Shown here one piece after another: positions 31,864 to 41,156 of a stretch of DNA of 50,809 nucleotides (position 1 is its first letter; each line of letters starts with the position of its first letter). A program made the translations under genes and the position numbers. The notes under the pieces are model-generated. The model was given only the letters and a program-made list of their open reading frames with translations, searched no databases and was not told the origin of the DNA. The stretch spans positions 1 through 50,809 of the forward strand of contig JAFTLE010000014.1 in the NCBI GenBank assembly GCA_017452895.1. Reading direction: 5' to 3'. The stretch is from Clostridia bacterium (GTDB lineage Bacteria > Bacillota > Clostridia > Oscillospirales > CAG-272).

Positions 31864-33107
31864 CTGATCTGTCCGTTTCCGTCAATGAAATATTTTTCCG
31901 TAGTCAGCGCGGAAAGCCCCATCGGACCGCGCACGTGCAGCTTTTGCGTGGAGATGCCGATCTCAGCACCGAAGCCGAATTCGCCGCCGTCGGTAAAGCG
32001 GGTCGAGGCGTTGACGTAAACTGCCGCCGCATCGACGCTTTGGCGGAAGTATTCTGCGGTATTTATATCGTTTGTCAGGATCGCCTCACTGTGCCCCGTG
32101 TTGTATCGGTTGATATGGGCGACGGCCTCCTCCACGCTATCAACGACGCGCACGGCAAGAATCGCGTCGTCGTACTCGGTGGCATAATCCTCGTCGGTCG
32201 CGCGCGTGATGCCGGGAATCAAGGCGCAGGTGCGGTTACAGCCGCGCAGCTCAAGGCGTTTTCCGGTAAGGGTGCGGAAGCGCAGAAGGAATTCCGCCGC
32301 GATCGCCGAGTGAACGAGCAGCGTTTCCGCGGCGTTACAGACCGAGGGACGCGAAAGCTTCGCATTCTCACAGACCCTGAGCGCCATATCGATATCCGCC
32401 GCCGCATCCACGTATACGTGGCAGTTGCCCGCCCCCGTTTCGATAACGGGAACGGCAGAGCCGTCAGTGACGGCTCGGATCAGCCCGTGACCGCCGCGCG
32501 GGATCAGCACGTCAAGCAGACCGCGCTGTGCCTTCATCGCGGCGACCCCCTCACGCTCAGTGCGTTCAAGAAGAATGACAGCATCGGCAGGAAGGTCGCA
32601 TTCGGTCAGCGCACGGCGCAAAAGCGTGGCAAGGATCATATTGGAAAAGAGTGCCTCCTTACCGCCGCGCAAAACGACGGCGTTGCCCGTTTTGATACAC
32701 AGGGCGGCGGCATCGACCGTAACATTCGGACGTGCCTCGTAGATCATACCTACAACACCAAGCGGCACGCGAAGCCGCGTAATGCGCAGTCCGTTCGGTC
32801 GGGTAAATGTGTCACCCGCGCCCGTAGGATCGGGGAGTGCGGCAACCGCGCGCAGTGCGTCGGCAATGCCCGCTATGCGCTCCTCGGTAAGGCAGAGGCG
32901 GTCAAGCATCACGCTCGGCACGCCGTTTTCCGCGGCGCGCGCAAGGTCCTTCTTATTTTCGGCAAGGATTGCATCGTTTTCACCGAGCAAAAGCTCGGCG
33001 GCACGCAAAAGCACACGGGTACGGAGTGCGGTGGATGCGCCCGCACGCGCCCCCTTTGCCCCCGCGGCACGGGTGCAGGCATCCTTTACGTATTCAAAAA
33101 TGTCCAT
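31860..33107 (-). CDS. proA: gamma-glutamyl phosphate reductase
   Basis: This 415-aa NADPH-dependent enzyme makes glutamate-5-semialdehyde for proline synthesis. Visible signatures are VPLGVVGMIYEARPNVTVDA, ALCIKTGNAVVLRGGKEA, LIPRGGHGLI, the catalytic Cys in SRPSVCNAAETLLVH, and the C-terminal ASTRFTDGGEFGFGAEIGIS. GAGGGGG lies 7 bp before the ATG. proB (glutamate 5-kinase), usually upstream, is not in the window. proA is instead followed by thiI in a two-gene unit. Confidence 0.96.
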   Translation of the reverse strand: MDIFEYVKDACTRAAGAKGARAGASTALRTRVLLRAAELLLGENDAILAENKKDLARAAENGVPSVMLDRLCLTEERIAGIADALRAVAALPDPTGAGDTFTRPNGLRITRLRVPLGVVGMIYEARPNVTVDAAALCIKTGNAVVLRGGKEALFSNMILATLLRRALTECDLPADAVILLERTEREGVAAMKAQRGLLDVLIPRGGHGLIRAVTDGSAVPVIETGAGNCHVYVDAAADIDMALRVCENAKLSRPSVCNAAETLLVHSAIAAEFLLRFRTLTGKRLELRGCNRTCALIPGITRATDEDYATEYDDAILAVRVVDSVEEAVAHINRYNTGHSEAILTNDINTAEYFRQSVDAAAVYVNASTRFTDGGEFGFGAEIGISTQKLHVRGPMGLSALTTEKYFIDGNGQIR

Positions 33108-33139
33108 ATCGGGTTCCCCCTCTTCGTTTTAACAGAGTT

Positions 33140-33168
33140 ATTGTATCACAAGCGTGCGGAAAATGCAA
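33140..33168 (-). promoter_or_regulatory. sigma-A promoter of proA-thiI
   Basis: On the minus strand TTGCAT, 17 bp, TACAAT, about 33 bp upstream of proA. No T-box is visible in this leader. Confidence 0.7.
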
Positions 33169-33315
33169 GGACTTTAGCGCGATTCGTCCTCGGTCATACG
33201 GTCAAGCGCACTGCGGAAGGTCGAATGGATGGATGCGCCTCATCCCGACACACGCCTTTTTCAGGTCTTACGCTTCAATGATATCACGAAAAAAGGAAAA
33301 AGTCAATCAAATCCC

Positions 33316-33344
33316 TTGACAGAATCTGTTTTCTATGGTAAAAT
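33316..33344 (+). promoter_or_regulatory. sigma-A promoter of the valS T-box
   Basis: TTGACA, 17 bp, TAAAAT. Transcription would start near 33351. Confidence 0.85.
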
Positions 33345-33351
33345 ATGCGTT

Positions 33352-33578
33352 GGCTATGGTGGAACGAGTAGGTTTTGTATCTTGGCGCAGAGAACGTGCG
33401 GTGGGTGCGAGCACGGCAAGAGCGATTCCGAAGGTCACTTCACCGCCTGCGGAAAGAGCCTTGCTTTGCAAGGGGTAGAATCTGCCGTCTGCCGCGTTAA
33501 GGCGTTTGAGTGTGCATCTTTGATGCAAAATCAGGTGGTACCGCGCTATTTGCGTCCTGTTTTTCGGGGCGCTTTTTG
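33352..33578 (+). promoter_or_regulatory. T-box leader of valS, specifier GTC (Val)
   Basis: Stem I elements are GGTGGAACGAGTAG, GCAGAGAACGTGC and GGTGCGAG. The specifier GTC (33434-33436) precedes ACTTCACC. The T-box AATCAGGTGGTACCGCG spans 33529-33545. The terminator GCGTCCTG/CGGGGCGC (33552-33572) is followed by TTTTT. Uncharged tRNA-Val would stabilise the antiterminator and allow valS transcription. Confidence 0.95.
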
Positions 33579-33601
33579 TTTTTACCGAGAAAGGAAGTAT
33601 T

Positions 33602-36232
33602 ATGAGAAAAGAGCTTGCAAAAACCTATTCCCCCTCTGAATTTGAGGAAAGACTCTATCAGAATTGGTGCGATAAGGGCTATTTTACACCCGATCCGAAG
33701 GATCCCGCGCCCGCGTTTTCGGTGGTCATTCCGCCCCCGAACGTCACAGGACAGCTTCATATGGGACACGCGCTGGACGAGACCCTGCAGGACATTTTGG
33801 TGCGCCGTCGCCGCATGGAGGGCTACAACACGCTGTGGGTACCAGGTACCGACCATGCGGGTATCGCAACGCAGATCAAGGTTGAGGAGCAGCTTCGCAC
33901 CGAGGAGGGGTTGACGCGCTACGATCTCGGACGTGAAAAATTCTTGGAGCGAGTCTGGGATTGGAAGCATAAGTACGGCAACCGCATCATCAGCCAGTTG
34001 AAGAAGCTCGGCGCATCCTGCGACTGGACGCGTGAGCGCTTCACGATGGACGAGGGCTGCTCCCGCGCGGTGCGTGAGGTCTTCGTAAACCTTTACGAGA
34101 AGGATTTGATCTATCGCGGCAACCGCATCATCAACTGGTGCCCGCACTGTATCACAGCCCTCTCGGATGCGGAGGTCGAGTATAGCGAGCAGGAGGGCTC
34201 CTTCTGGCATATCAAGTATCCGATCAAGGGGGAGGATGCTTACGTTGAGATCGCAACCACGCGTCCTGAGACGATGTTCGGTGATACCGCCGTTGCGGTC
34301 AACCCGAACGACGACACGACGAAGCACCTGATCGGCAAGACGTTGATTTTGCCGCTCGTTGGGCGCGAGATCCCAGTCATTGCCGACGATTATGTTGAGA
34401 TCGGTTTCGGTACGGGCTGTGTAAAGATCACGCCCGCGCACGACCCGAACGACTTCCTCGTCGGTCAGCGCCATAACCTTGAGCAGATCAAGGTCATGAA
34501 CGACGACGCCACGATGAACCGCTTTGCGGGCAAGTACGAGGGTATGGATCGCTACGAATGCCGCCGCGCGCTGGTGGAGGATCTAAAGAGCGAGGGTTAT
34601 CTTCTGTCGGTCGAGCCGCACGCGCACAACGTCGGCACCTGCTACCGTTGTAAGACGACGGTAGAGCCGATGACCTCGGATCAGTGGTTCGTCCGTATGC
34701 AGCCGCTTGCCGAGCCTGCGCTGAAGGCGGTCTATGACGGCAAGGTCAGGTTTGAGCCCGAGCGCTTTACGAAGACCTATACCAACTGGATGGAGAATGT
34801 GCACGATTGGTGTATTTCCCGTCAGCTCTGGTGGGGACACAGAATTCCCGCGTTCTACTGCGACGACTGCGGCGAGATGACGGTCTCGAAGACCGATATC
34901 ACGGTCTGCCCGAAGTGCGGCGGACGCGTGCATCAGGAATCCGACGTGCTGGACACCTGGTTTTCCTCGGCACTCTGGCCCTTCTCCACGATGGGCTGGC
35001 CCGACAAGACCGAGGAGCTTGAAAAATACTATCCGACGAGCGTTCTGGTCACAGGCTACGACATCATCTTCTTCTGGGTCGCCCGTATGATCTTCTCGGG
35101 TCTTGAGCATATGGGCAAGGAGCCCTTCTCTACCGTATTCATCCACGGACTTGTGCGTGACGCGCAAGGACGCAAGATGTCGAAATCGCTCGGCAACGGA
35201 ATCGATCCCTTGGAAATCATTGAAAAGTACGGTGCCGACGCGCTCCGCTTTGCGCTGGCAACGGGTAACGCACCCGGTAACGATATGCGCTTCTCCGACG
35301 AGAAGATTGAGGCGGCGCGTAACTTTGCAAACAAGCTTTGGAACGCATCGCGCTTCGTGCTGATGAATCTCGACGCTGAGGACGAGGAGACCGCGCTCCC
35401 CGCGCTTGACGAGCTGTCGGTCGAGGACAAATGGATCCTTTCGCGCTACAACAATATGGTGAAGAACGTCAATGTAAATATGGACAAATACGAGCTTGGC
35501 GTTGCGCTGTCAGATCTCTACGACTTTACCTGGGATATCTTCTGCGACTGGTATATCGAGCTTGCGAAGAGCCGTCTGTTCGAGAAGGAATCGAAGGGTG
35601 CAGCGGTTGCACGCCGCGTGCTTGTCTATGTGCTGACGGGCATTCTGAAGCTGCTCCATCCCTTTATGCCCTTCATCACTGAGGAGATCTATCAGTCCCT
35701 GCCGCACGCCTCAGAGAGCATCGTGATCAGCAGCTATCCGAAGTTTGACGAGTCGCTCGTCTTCCCCGCGGAGGAGGCGTCGCTTGACCGCGTGATCGCC
35801 ATGATCGGCGCGATCCGTACCCGCCGTGCGGAGATGAACGTTCCCCCCTCCCGTAAGGCGAAGGTCTATCTTGTGACCAAATACTCCGACACCTTCAAGG
35901 GGGCTGAGGCGTTTATGATCCGTCTGGCATCGGCATCATCGGTCGAGATCGTGGATGCCTATGAAAAGGATGACGCCGTCAGCATCATCACCGAGGGTGC
36001 GACCGCATTCATTCCGATGGCAGAGATGATCGACCTTGATAAGGAGCGCGCGCGTCTGTCGGGCGAGCTTGCAAAGACTGAGGGCGAGATCAAGCGTCTG
36101 CAGGGCAAGCTTTCAAACGAGGGCTTCCTTGCGAAGGCACCCGCCGCCGTCGTGGATGCGGAGCGCGCAAAGCTTGAGAAGTACAACGCCACGAGGGAAG
36201 CACTTCTCGCGGCGATCGCGAAGCTTTCATAA
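33602..36232 (+). CDS. valS: valyl-tRNA synthetase
   Basis: This 876-aa class I synthetase charges tRNA-Val. The HIGH motif is HMGH (53-56) within [17 protein letters not shown]. An editing domain is present ([17 protein letters not shown]). The zinc-like [11 protein letters not shown]...CPKCGG follows, and KMSKS lies near residue 525 ([14 protein letters not shown]). The C-terminal tRNA-binding coiled coil ([20 protein letters not shown]) is complete. Length is standard. AAAGGA lies 6 bp before the ATG. It is monocistronic, controlled by the T-box upstream and closed by a strong terminator. Confidence 0.97.
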   Translation: MRKELAKTYSPSEFEERLYQNWCDKGYFTPDPKDPAPAFSVVIPPPNVTGQLHMGHALDETLQDILVRRRRMEGYNTLWVPGTDHAGIATQIKVEEQLRTEEGLTRYDLGREKFLERVWDWKHKYGNRIISQLKKLGASCDWTRERFTMDEGCSRAVREVFVNLYEKDLIYRGNRIINWCPHCITALSDAEVEYSEQEGSFWHIKYPIKGEDAYVEIATTRPETMFGDTAVAVNPNDDTTKHLIGKTLILPLVGREIPVIADDYVEIGFGTGCVKITPAHDPNDFLVGQRHNLEQIKVMNDDATMNRFAGKYEGMDRYECRRALVEDLKSEGYLLSVEPHAHNVGTCYRCKTTVEPMTSDQWFVRMQPLAEPALKAVYDGKVRFEPERFTKTYTNWMENVHDWCISRQLWWGHRIPAFYCDDCGEMTVSKTDITVCPKCGGRVHQESDVLDTWFSSALWPFSTMGWPDKTEELEKYYPTSVLVTGYDIIFFWVARMIFSGLEHMGKEPFSTVFIHGLVRDAQGRKMSKSLGNGIDPLEIIEKYGADALRFALATGNAPGNDMRFSDEKIEAARNFANKLWNASRFVLMNLDAEDEETALPALDELSVEDKWILSRYNNMVKNVNVNMDKYELGVALSDLYDFTWDIFCDWYIELAKSRLFEKESKGAAVARRVLVYVLTGILKLLHPFMPFITEEIYQSLPHASESIVISSYPKFDESLVFPAEEASLDRVIAMIGAIRTRRAEMNVPPSRKAKVYLVTKYSDTFKGAEAFMIRLASASSVEIVDAYEKDDAVSIITEGATAFIPMAEMIDLDKERARLSGELAKTEGEIKRLQGKLSNEGFLAKAPAAVVDAERAKLEKYNATREALLAAIAKLS

Positions 36233-36238
36233 TATAAC

Positions 36239-36276
36239 AAAAAAACTGTCGCAATTCATTTTGCGACAGTTTTTTA
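36239..36276. terminator. bidirectional terminator between valS and the lipoprotein gene
   Basis: A 14-bp perfect stem, AAAAACTGTCGCAA/TTGCGACAGTTTTT, with T-runs on both strands. The right T-run contains the stop codon of the convergent gene. Confidence 0.92.
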
Positions 36277-36732
36277 TTGGAAGACGCGGTCAGCGAGCTC
36301 CTCTATTCCCTCAACCGACGGAATCGCGGCAAAAAAGACGTATTCCCCGTAACGGATGACGGTGGATTCAAGCGTCGCGTCAAATCCCTTCAAAAAATCG
36401 GCGCGCCGATGGCAAAGCACGGAAACCTGCATCGCTGCATCGCTCCCTGCGCAACCAAAGAGGGCAAGCTCAAAAACCTCATCGAAGGAGCTGCCGAGAT
36501 AAAGCGCGGCAGACAGAATCGTACCGTCAGGGAGCGAGCCGTCGGGATCGTAGAGCAAAAGCAGCTCCGCCTTGCTGATGCTTCCGTCGGCGGTCTCATA
36601 ATAGCTCCCCATCGGCAGTTTGCCGTAGCTTTTTCCAAGCTCTGCGAGTGCTCCGCCGACGTCAAGCGAGGGCGCGGCGCAGGCGGTCATCAAAAGCGGG
36701 ATGCAGAGAAGTAGAAGGAATATTTTTTTCAT
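36274..36732 (-). CDS. small lipoprotein, possibly DUF4358-like
   Basis: A 152-aa exported protein with a clear lipobox (LLLLCIPLLMTACAAP; lipidated Cys about 18). The rest has SYYETADGSISKAELLLLYD, then a domain with FDEVFELALFGCAGSDAAMQ and YGEYVFFAAIPSVEGIEELA. This layout loosely resembles DUF4358, small clostridial lipoproteins of unknown function, but I cannot confirm it. The gene is flanked by terminators on both sides and forms its own unit. Confidence 0.72.
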   Translation of the reverse strand: MKKIFLLLLCIPLLMTACAAPSLDVGGALAELGKSYGKLPMGSYYETADGSISKAELLLLYDPDGSLPDGTILSAALYLGSSFDEVFELALFGCAGSDAAMQVSVLCHRRADFLKGFDATLESTVIRYGEYVFFAAIPSVEGIEELADRVFQ

Positions 36733-36742
36733 ACCCCATCCT

Positions 36743-36775
36743 ATGCAAAAAAGCGGCAGATTATGCCGCTTTTTT
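36743..36775 (-). terminator. terminator of the parE-like/gpmI unit
   Basis: AAAAAAGCGGCA pairs with TGCCGCTTTTT around a 5-nt loop. It lies between gpmI and the lipoprotein gene, both on minus. Confidence 0.9.
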
Positions 36776-36780
36776 GTTAC

Positions 36781-38433
36781 TTATGCTTTGATAATCGACT
36801 CATCCCATTCCTTCGGCGGAACGTAGCCGAGCAGGGTGACGGTGGTTGCGGCGACGTTCGAAAGTCCGAAGCTGCCGACATCCTCCTTGACAGTATAGGC
36901 ATCCTTATAGAGGTTGTCGTAGATGATGAAGGGCACGGGATTGAGGGTGTGGCTGGTCTTCGCCTTGAAGCTGCCGTCCTTCCCTACCTTCGGTCCCTTC
37001 GTCTTCTTGTCGATCTCATACATCTCGTCGGCGTTTCCGTGGTCTGCGGTGATGAGAGCAACACCGCCGAGCTGATCAACGACCTTGAGAATACGCGCAA
37101 GCTGAAGGTCAAGTGCCTCCATACTGCACTCGGTCGCAAGGAAGTTGCCCGTATGCCCGACCATATCGCCGTTCGGGAAGTTGACGCGCAGATACTGATA
37201 CTTACCCGATTCGAGGCATTCGATCAGCTTATCGGTGATCTCGGCGCACTTCATCCAGGGGCGCTGCTCGAAGGGGACGACATCCGAGGGGATCTCGATA
37301 TAGGTCTCCAGCTCCTCAGAGAACTTGCCGCTCTTGTTGCCGTTCCAGAAATAGGTGACGTGGCCGTACTTCTGGGTCTCGGAAATAGCGAGCTGAGTGA
37401 TGCCGACACCGACAAGGTATTCACTCATCGTGCCCGTGATCTCGGGCGGGTTAACGAGGTAGCGTGAGGGGATGTGAAGGTCGCCGTCATATTCCAGCAT
37501 ACCCGCGTAAAGAACGGCGGGAACGCGCTTGCGGTCGAACTTATCGAAATCGGCACCCGCCTCGAAGGTCTTGGAGATCTCAATGGCGCGGTCACCGCGG
37601 AAATTGTAGAAGATCACGCTGTCGCCATCCTCGATCGTGCCGACGGGCTTGCCATTCTCCGCAATCACGAAGGGGGGCAGATCCTGGTCAATGACCTTCA
37701 GCTCCTCGCGATAGGTCTTGACTGCCTCAGCGGCAGAGGCAAAGGTGCGCCCCTCGCCAAGCACGTGGGTGCTCCAACCGCGCTCGACCATCGACCAATC
37801 CGCCTCATATCTGTCCATCGTAATCTGCATTCTGCCGCCACCCGATGCAATCTTCGCATCAAAGCCCGCGTCGTTCAGCTCAGCAAGGAATCCCTCGAAG
37901 GGGTCGATATATTCAAGTGCCGAGGTTTCACCAACATCACGGCCGTCGATCAGAATATGAATGCGTACGCGTGCGACGCCCTCTGCCTTTGCCTGCCTCA
38001 GCATCGCCTTCAGGTGGTCGATATGAGAGTGAACATTACCGTCGGAGAAAAGTCCGATGAAGTGAAGGGTGGAATTCTTCTCCTTGACCGAAGCGACAAG
38101 CTCGCACCACGTGCCCGAGGCGAACATCTTGCCCGACTCGATCGACTGCGTAACGAGCTTTGCCCCCTGTGCGAAGACCTGACCTGCGCCGAGGGCGTTG
38201 TGCCCGACCTCGGAGTTACCCATATCGTCGTCGGAGGGCAGACCCACGGCGGTACCGTGTGCCTTCAGCTTTACGGTAGGATAATTTGCCAAAAGATTGT
38301 CAAGCGTCGGGGTGTGCGCCGCGCTGATCGCGTTTGCGCCGTTGTCGGGCGCAAGACCGACACCGTCCATCACGACGGTAAGAACAGGCCCTTTAACGCC
38401 TGCAAAGGTAGCGGATCTCTTTAGTGTTTCCAT
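36781..38433 (-). CDS. gpmI: 2,3-bisphosphoglycerate-independent phosphoglycerate mutase
   Basis: This 550-aa manganese-dependent glycolytic enzyme interconverts 3- and 2-phosphoglycerate. The alkaline-phosphatase-fold metal motif VMDGVG is at about 21-26. The nucleophile Ser74 lies in DMGNSEVGHNALGAG. FSDGNVHSHIDHL, DGRDVGETSALEY and the C-terminal metal ligands VALITADHGNADEM follow, with KTSHTLNPVPFI. It is somewhat longer than the common 510 aa form, matching a known longer clostridial subgroup. It begins 32 bp after the topoisomerase subunit gene and is probably cotranscribed with it. Confidence 0.95.
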   Translation of the reverse strand: METLKRSATFAGVKGPVLTVVMDGVGLAPDNGANAISAAHTPTLDNLLANYPTVKLKAHGTAVGLPSDDDMGNSEVGHNALGAGQVFAQGAKLVTQSIESGKMFASGTWCELVASVKEKNSTLHFIGLFSDGNVHSHIDHLKAMLRQAKAEGVARVRIHILIDGRDVGETSALEYIDPFEGFLAELNDAGFDAKIASGGGRMQITMDRYEADWSMVERGWSTHVLGEGRTFASAAEAVKTYREELKVIDQDLPPFVIAENGKPVGTIEDGDSVIFYNFRGDRAIEISKTFEAGADFDKFDRKRVPAVLYAGMLEYDGDLHIPSRYLVNPPEITGTMSEYLVGVGITQLAISETQKYGHVTYFWNGNKSGKFSEELETYIEIPSDVVPFEQRPWMKCAEITDKLIECLESGKYQYLRVNFPNGDMVGHTGNFLATECSMEALDLQLARILKVVDQLGGVALITADHGNADEMYEIDKKTKGPKVGKDGSFKAKTSHTLNPVPFIIYDNLYKDAYTVKEDVGSFGLSNVAATTVTLLGYVPPKEWDESIIKA

Positions 38434-38465
38434 AATTTATAACCTCGATTTTTTAATTGATCAGT

Positions 38466-40478
38466 TTATACGTCGGCATCCTTCACGTAGCGGCTGCCGT
38501 TTTCTGCGATGAAGCGCTTACGCTCGGGCAGATCGTCGCCGAGCAGCGTCTCAAACATATAAAGCGTTTTCTCTGCCTCCGCGGTAGAGACGGCGATCAA
38601 ACGGCGGGTCGCGGGGTTCATCGTCGTCTGCCACATCATCTCGGGCTCGTTTTCACCAAGCCCCTTCGAGCGCTGAAGCGTATATTTCGTGTCGCCGAGC
38701 TGCTTTAAGATATCCGCCTTCTCCTGCTCGTTGTACGCAAAATAGGTCTGATCCTTCGCCGTGATCTCAAAGAGCGGAGACTCTGCGATAAAGACGCGCC
38801 CCTTCTCGATCAGGGTCGGGAGCAGGCGGTAGAACATCGTCAGAAGCAGGGTGCGGATCTGGAAGCCGTCCTCATCGGCATCGGTACAGATGATGATCTT
38901 CGACCAACGCAGAAGCTCGTAGTCGAATTTGGCAAGGTCGCCCTTGACCTTCCCCTCGATCTCAACACCGCAGCCGATCACGCGCAGAAGATCGCAGATG
39001 ATCTTGCTTTCAAAGATCTTCGCATAGGTGCTTTTCATGCAGTTGAGCGTTTTGCCGCGCACGGGGATGATCGCCTGATATTCGGCGTTGCGGCCGAGCT
39101 TGCAGGAGCCGAGTGCAGAGTCACCCTCTACGATATAAAGCTCACGTAGGTTTGGATCCTTCGAGCGACAGCCGACGAATTTTTCCACGCGGTTGGAGAT
39201 GTCCATATTGCCGCCCGCGGAGATCTTCGCCTTGACCTCGATGCGCGCCTTCTCTGCCGCCTCACGGCTGCGCTTATTGATCAGGACCTGTCCTGCGAAG
39301 ACGTTGGCATCGTTCGGATGCTCGATGAAGTGGATCTCAAGCTGCTGCTTGAGGTATTCGGTCAACGCCTTTTTGATAAAGACGTTGTTGATCGCCTTTT
39401 TGGTCTGGTTTTCGTACGAGGTCTGCGTAGAAGCGCTGTTGATAATCACAACGAGGCAGTCCTCAATATCCGCATAGGAGATCTTGCTTTCGTTTTTATT
39501 GTACTTCCCTTGCGCGCGAATATACTTATCCAGCGCAAAGGCAAATGCGGTACGCACCGCCTGATCGGGTGCGCCGCCGTATTCAAGGTAGCTCGAGTTG
39601 TGGTAGTACTCCGTGCAAGCGGTGGTGTTGGAGGCGCAGAACGCGATCTCCGCACGCACCTTGTATTCGGGCTTGTCGTCACGGTCGCGCCCCTTAGTCT
39701 CCATTTTCCAGACCACGGGCTCTGTCAGGTTGTTGCCGCTCGTGATCTCACGGATATAGTCGCCGATGCCGTTTTCGTAAAAATATTCGCTGGTCTCAAA
39801 CTGTCCGTTCTCCCTTTGCAGGCGCAAAACGAAGCGAATACCCGCATTGACAACCGATTGACGGCGCATCGTCGAGGTAAAGAATTCCTCGGGGATATTG
39901 ATGTCGGTAAAGACCTCAAGATCAGGGCGCCAGCGAATGACCGTACCCGTGCGCTTTTTATCGGTGCGCTCAAGGGGACGGGTGCGGAGCTTGTCTTTCG
40001 TAGGCGAGCCCTTTTTGAAGTCGATCTCGTAGAGCGTTCCGTCCTTGTAGGATTTGACCTGCATATATTCCGAGCTGTACTGCGTCGCGCATGCGCCGAG
40101 ACCGTTCAGACCGAGCGAATACTCATATGCCGAGTCGCCGTCGTTGTTGGTATATTTACCGCCCGCGTAAAGCTCGCAGAATACAAGCTCCCAGTTGAAG
40201 CGTTTTTCCTTTTCATTGTAGCCAAGCGGAACGCCGCGACCAAAGTCCTCGACCTCGATCGAGCGATCGTTATAGGCGGTGACGATGATCTCGGTACCGT
40301 TCCCCTCTCTCGCCTCGTCGACCGAGTTTGCAAGGATCTCAAAGAAGGAGTGCTGACAACCCTCCAGCCCATCCGAGCCGAAGATGACGGCGGGGCGCTT
40401 TCTGACGCGGTCGGCGCCCTTGAGCATCTTAATACTTTGGTCACCGTACGCCTGTGCCTTTTTCGTCGTTTCTGCCAT
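38466..40478 (-). CDS. divergent type IIA topoisomerase B subunit (GyrB/ParE-like)
   Basis: This 670-aa ATPase/toprim subunit has a GHKL ATPase domain (ILANSVDEAREGNGTEI, VEDFGRGVPLGYN, SLGLNGLGACATQYSS), a transducer domain, and a toprim domain with the catalytic Glu (ELYIVEGDSALGSCK) and DADEDGFQIRTLLL. The usual KRPGMYIG is KRPAVIFGS and the usual GLHGVG is GLNGLG, so it is divergent from housekeeping gyrB. No A subunit (gyrA/parC) is adjacent, and gpmI follows instead. The start is the ATG at 40478, with GGAGG 7 bp upstream. It probably acts in decatenation or a specialised topoisomerase role, but this is inference. Confidence 0.88.
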   Translation of the reverse strand: MAETTKKAQAYGDQSIKMLKGADRVRKRPAVIFGSDGLEGCQHSFFEILANSVDEAREGNGTEIIVTAYNDRSIEVEDFGRGVPLGYNEKEKRFNWELVFCELYAGGKYTNNDGDSAYEYSLGLNGLGACATQYSSEYMQVKSYKDGTLYEIDFKKGSPTKDKLRTRPLERTDKKRTGTVIRWRPDLEVFTDINIPEEFFTSTMRRQSVVNAGIRFVLRLQRENGQFETSEYFYENGIGDYIREITSGNNLTEPVVWKMETKGRDRDDKPEYKVRAEIAFCASNTTACTEYYHNSSYLEYGGAPDQAVRTAFAFALDKYIRAQGKYNKNESKISYADIEDCLVVIINSASTQTSYENQTKKAINNVFIKKALTEYLKQQLEIHFIEHPNDANVFAGQVLINKRSREAAEKARIEVKAKISAGGNMDISNRVEKFVGCRSKDPNLRELYIVEGDSALGSCKLGRNAEYQAIIPVRGKTLNCMKSTYAKIFESKIICDLLRVIGCGVEIEGKVKGDLAKFDYELLRWSKIIICTDADEDGFQIRTLLLTMFYRLLPTLIEKGRVFIAESPLFEITAKDQTYFAYNEQEKADILKQLGDTKYTLQRSKGLGENEPEMMWQTTMNPATRRLIAVSTAEAEKTLYMFETLLGDDLPERKRFIAENGSRYVKDADV

Positions 40479-40514
40479 TCTCATTCCTCCGTTTGCTTTG
40501 GTTTCCATCAATAA

Positions 40515-40544
40515 ATTTTACCATATTTCATAGCAATTTGTCAA
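40515..40544 (-). promoter_or_regulatory. sigma-A promoter of the topoisomerase-gpmI unit
   Basis: On the minus strand TTGACA, 18 bp, TAAAAT, 37 bp upstream of the start codon. Confidence 0.8.
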
Positions 40545-40563
40545 CCTTATTTTACCCACGAAA

Positions 40564-40596
40564 CAAAAAAATGGCAGTCAACGCCTGCCATTTTTT
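40564..40596. terminator. orphan terminator-like hairpin
   Basis: AAAAAATGGCAG and CTGCCATTTTTT form a strong stem with T-runs on both strands. No intact gene ends here on either strand, so it probably outlived the gene it once served. Confidence 0.7.
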
Positions 40597-40705
40597 ACTT
40601 GGTCGGCAAGAATTTTGTCAAGAAAGGCGACCGAGAGGTCAAACCACTGTCCCGACGGGTGTAATTTTTGTCGTTAAATTATTATCGGTTTTTTCCAAAA
40701 AGAGA

Positions 40706-40735
40706 TTGACAAACGCGCAATCTGTGTTGTATAAT
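40706..40735 (+). promoter_or_regulatory. sigma-A promoter of tRNA-Gly
   Basis: TTGACA, 18 bp, TATAAT, 12 bp before the tRNA. Confidence 0.88.
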
Positions 40736-40747
40736 ACCATTTGTAAC

Positions 40748-40821
40748 GCAGGCGTAGTTCAATGGTAGAATTTCAGCTTCCCAAGCTGACTACGCGGGTT
40801 CGATTCCCGTCGCCTGCTCCA
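40748..40821 (+). tRNA. tRNA-Gly (anticodon CCC)
   Basis: A 74-nt tRNA including encoded CCA. The acceptor arm pairs GCAGGCG with CGCCTGC. The anticodon stem is TCAGC/GCTGA and the loop TTCCCAA, so the anticodon is CCC, reading GGG. The T-loop is GGTTCGATTCC. It has its own promoter and terminator. Confidence 0.96.
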
Positions 40822-40825
40822 AAGG

Positions 40826-40853
40826 ATCCGAGAACCCCGTTCTCGGATTTTTA
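40826..40853 (+). terminator. terminator of tRNA-Gly
   Basis: ATCCGAGAAC pairs with GTTCTCGGAT around a 3-nt loop and is followed by TTTTT. Confidence 0.92.
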
Positions 40854-40895
40854 TTCTCACGTCTTTTCCGTTGAAAACAAAACGAGGTGATCAGA

Positions 40896-41156
40896 ATGAG
40901 CTTTCAAACCCATAAGGTGATGATCTCGCGGCCGCTGTCAGTCCTCACAGACGAGTTTTTCTCCCAGATGCGCGACGCGGGGATTGCGGGAATCGAGGTT
41001 TCACCGAAGCAGCACGAATGCGATACGATGGCCCCTTTGCCGATCAAGGATACCGACAGGGCGGAAAAGCTGCGCCTTGCGAAATCGGCATTTGCCGAGC
41101 TTGCGGAGTACGCCGCACCGCTTGCCGTTGAGAATCTGCCGCTTGGGTGTATGTGA
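40896..41156 (+). pseudogene. remnant of a sugar phosphate isomerase/epimerase (TIM barrel)
   Basis: The 86 codons join the N-terminal part of a xylose-isomerase-like TIM barrel (SVLTDEFFSQMRDAGIAGIEVS) to a later segment (DRAEKLRLAKSAFAELAEYA, then APLAVENLP). About 80 codons between them and the entire C-terminal two thirds are missing. GAGGTG remains upstream of the ATG, so it may still be translated as a short peptide. The stop lies in the vanZ start region. I call it a deletion remnant; the original substrate is unknown. Confidence 0.65.

Noticed and set aside
33170..33250. Minus-strand tail FRSALDRMTEDESR upstream of proA
   Set aside because: It is short and stop-flanked, with no start or family match, and could be chance.
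33497..34474. 325-codon minus-strand frame opposite valS
   Set aside because: It overlaps the T-box terminator and the HIGH region of valS. It has no independent signals.
36763..38424. Two long plus-strand frames opposite gpmI
   Set aside because: They are antisense shadows of gpmI, whose metal and nucleophile motifs are complete.
40577..40660. Possible minus-strand gene remnant reading QWFDLSVAFLDKILADQ
   Set aside because: It looks protein-like and sits before an orphan terminator, but it is under 30 codons, has an in-frame stop upstream and a frame that runs through the terminator stem. It is too short to call.
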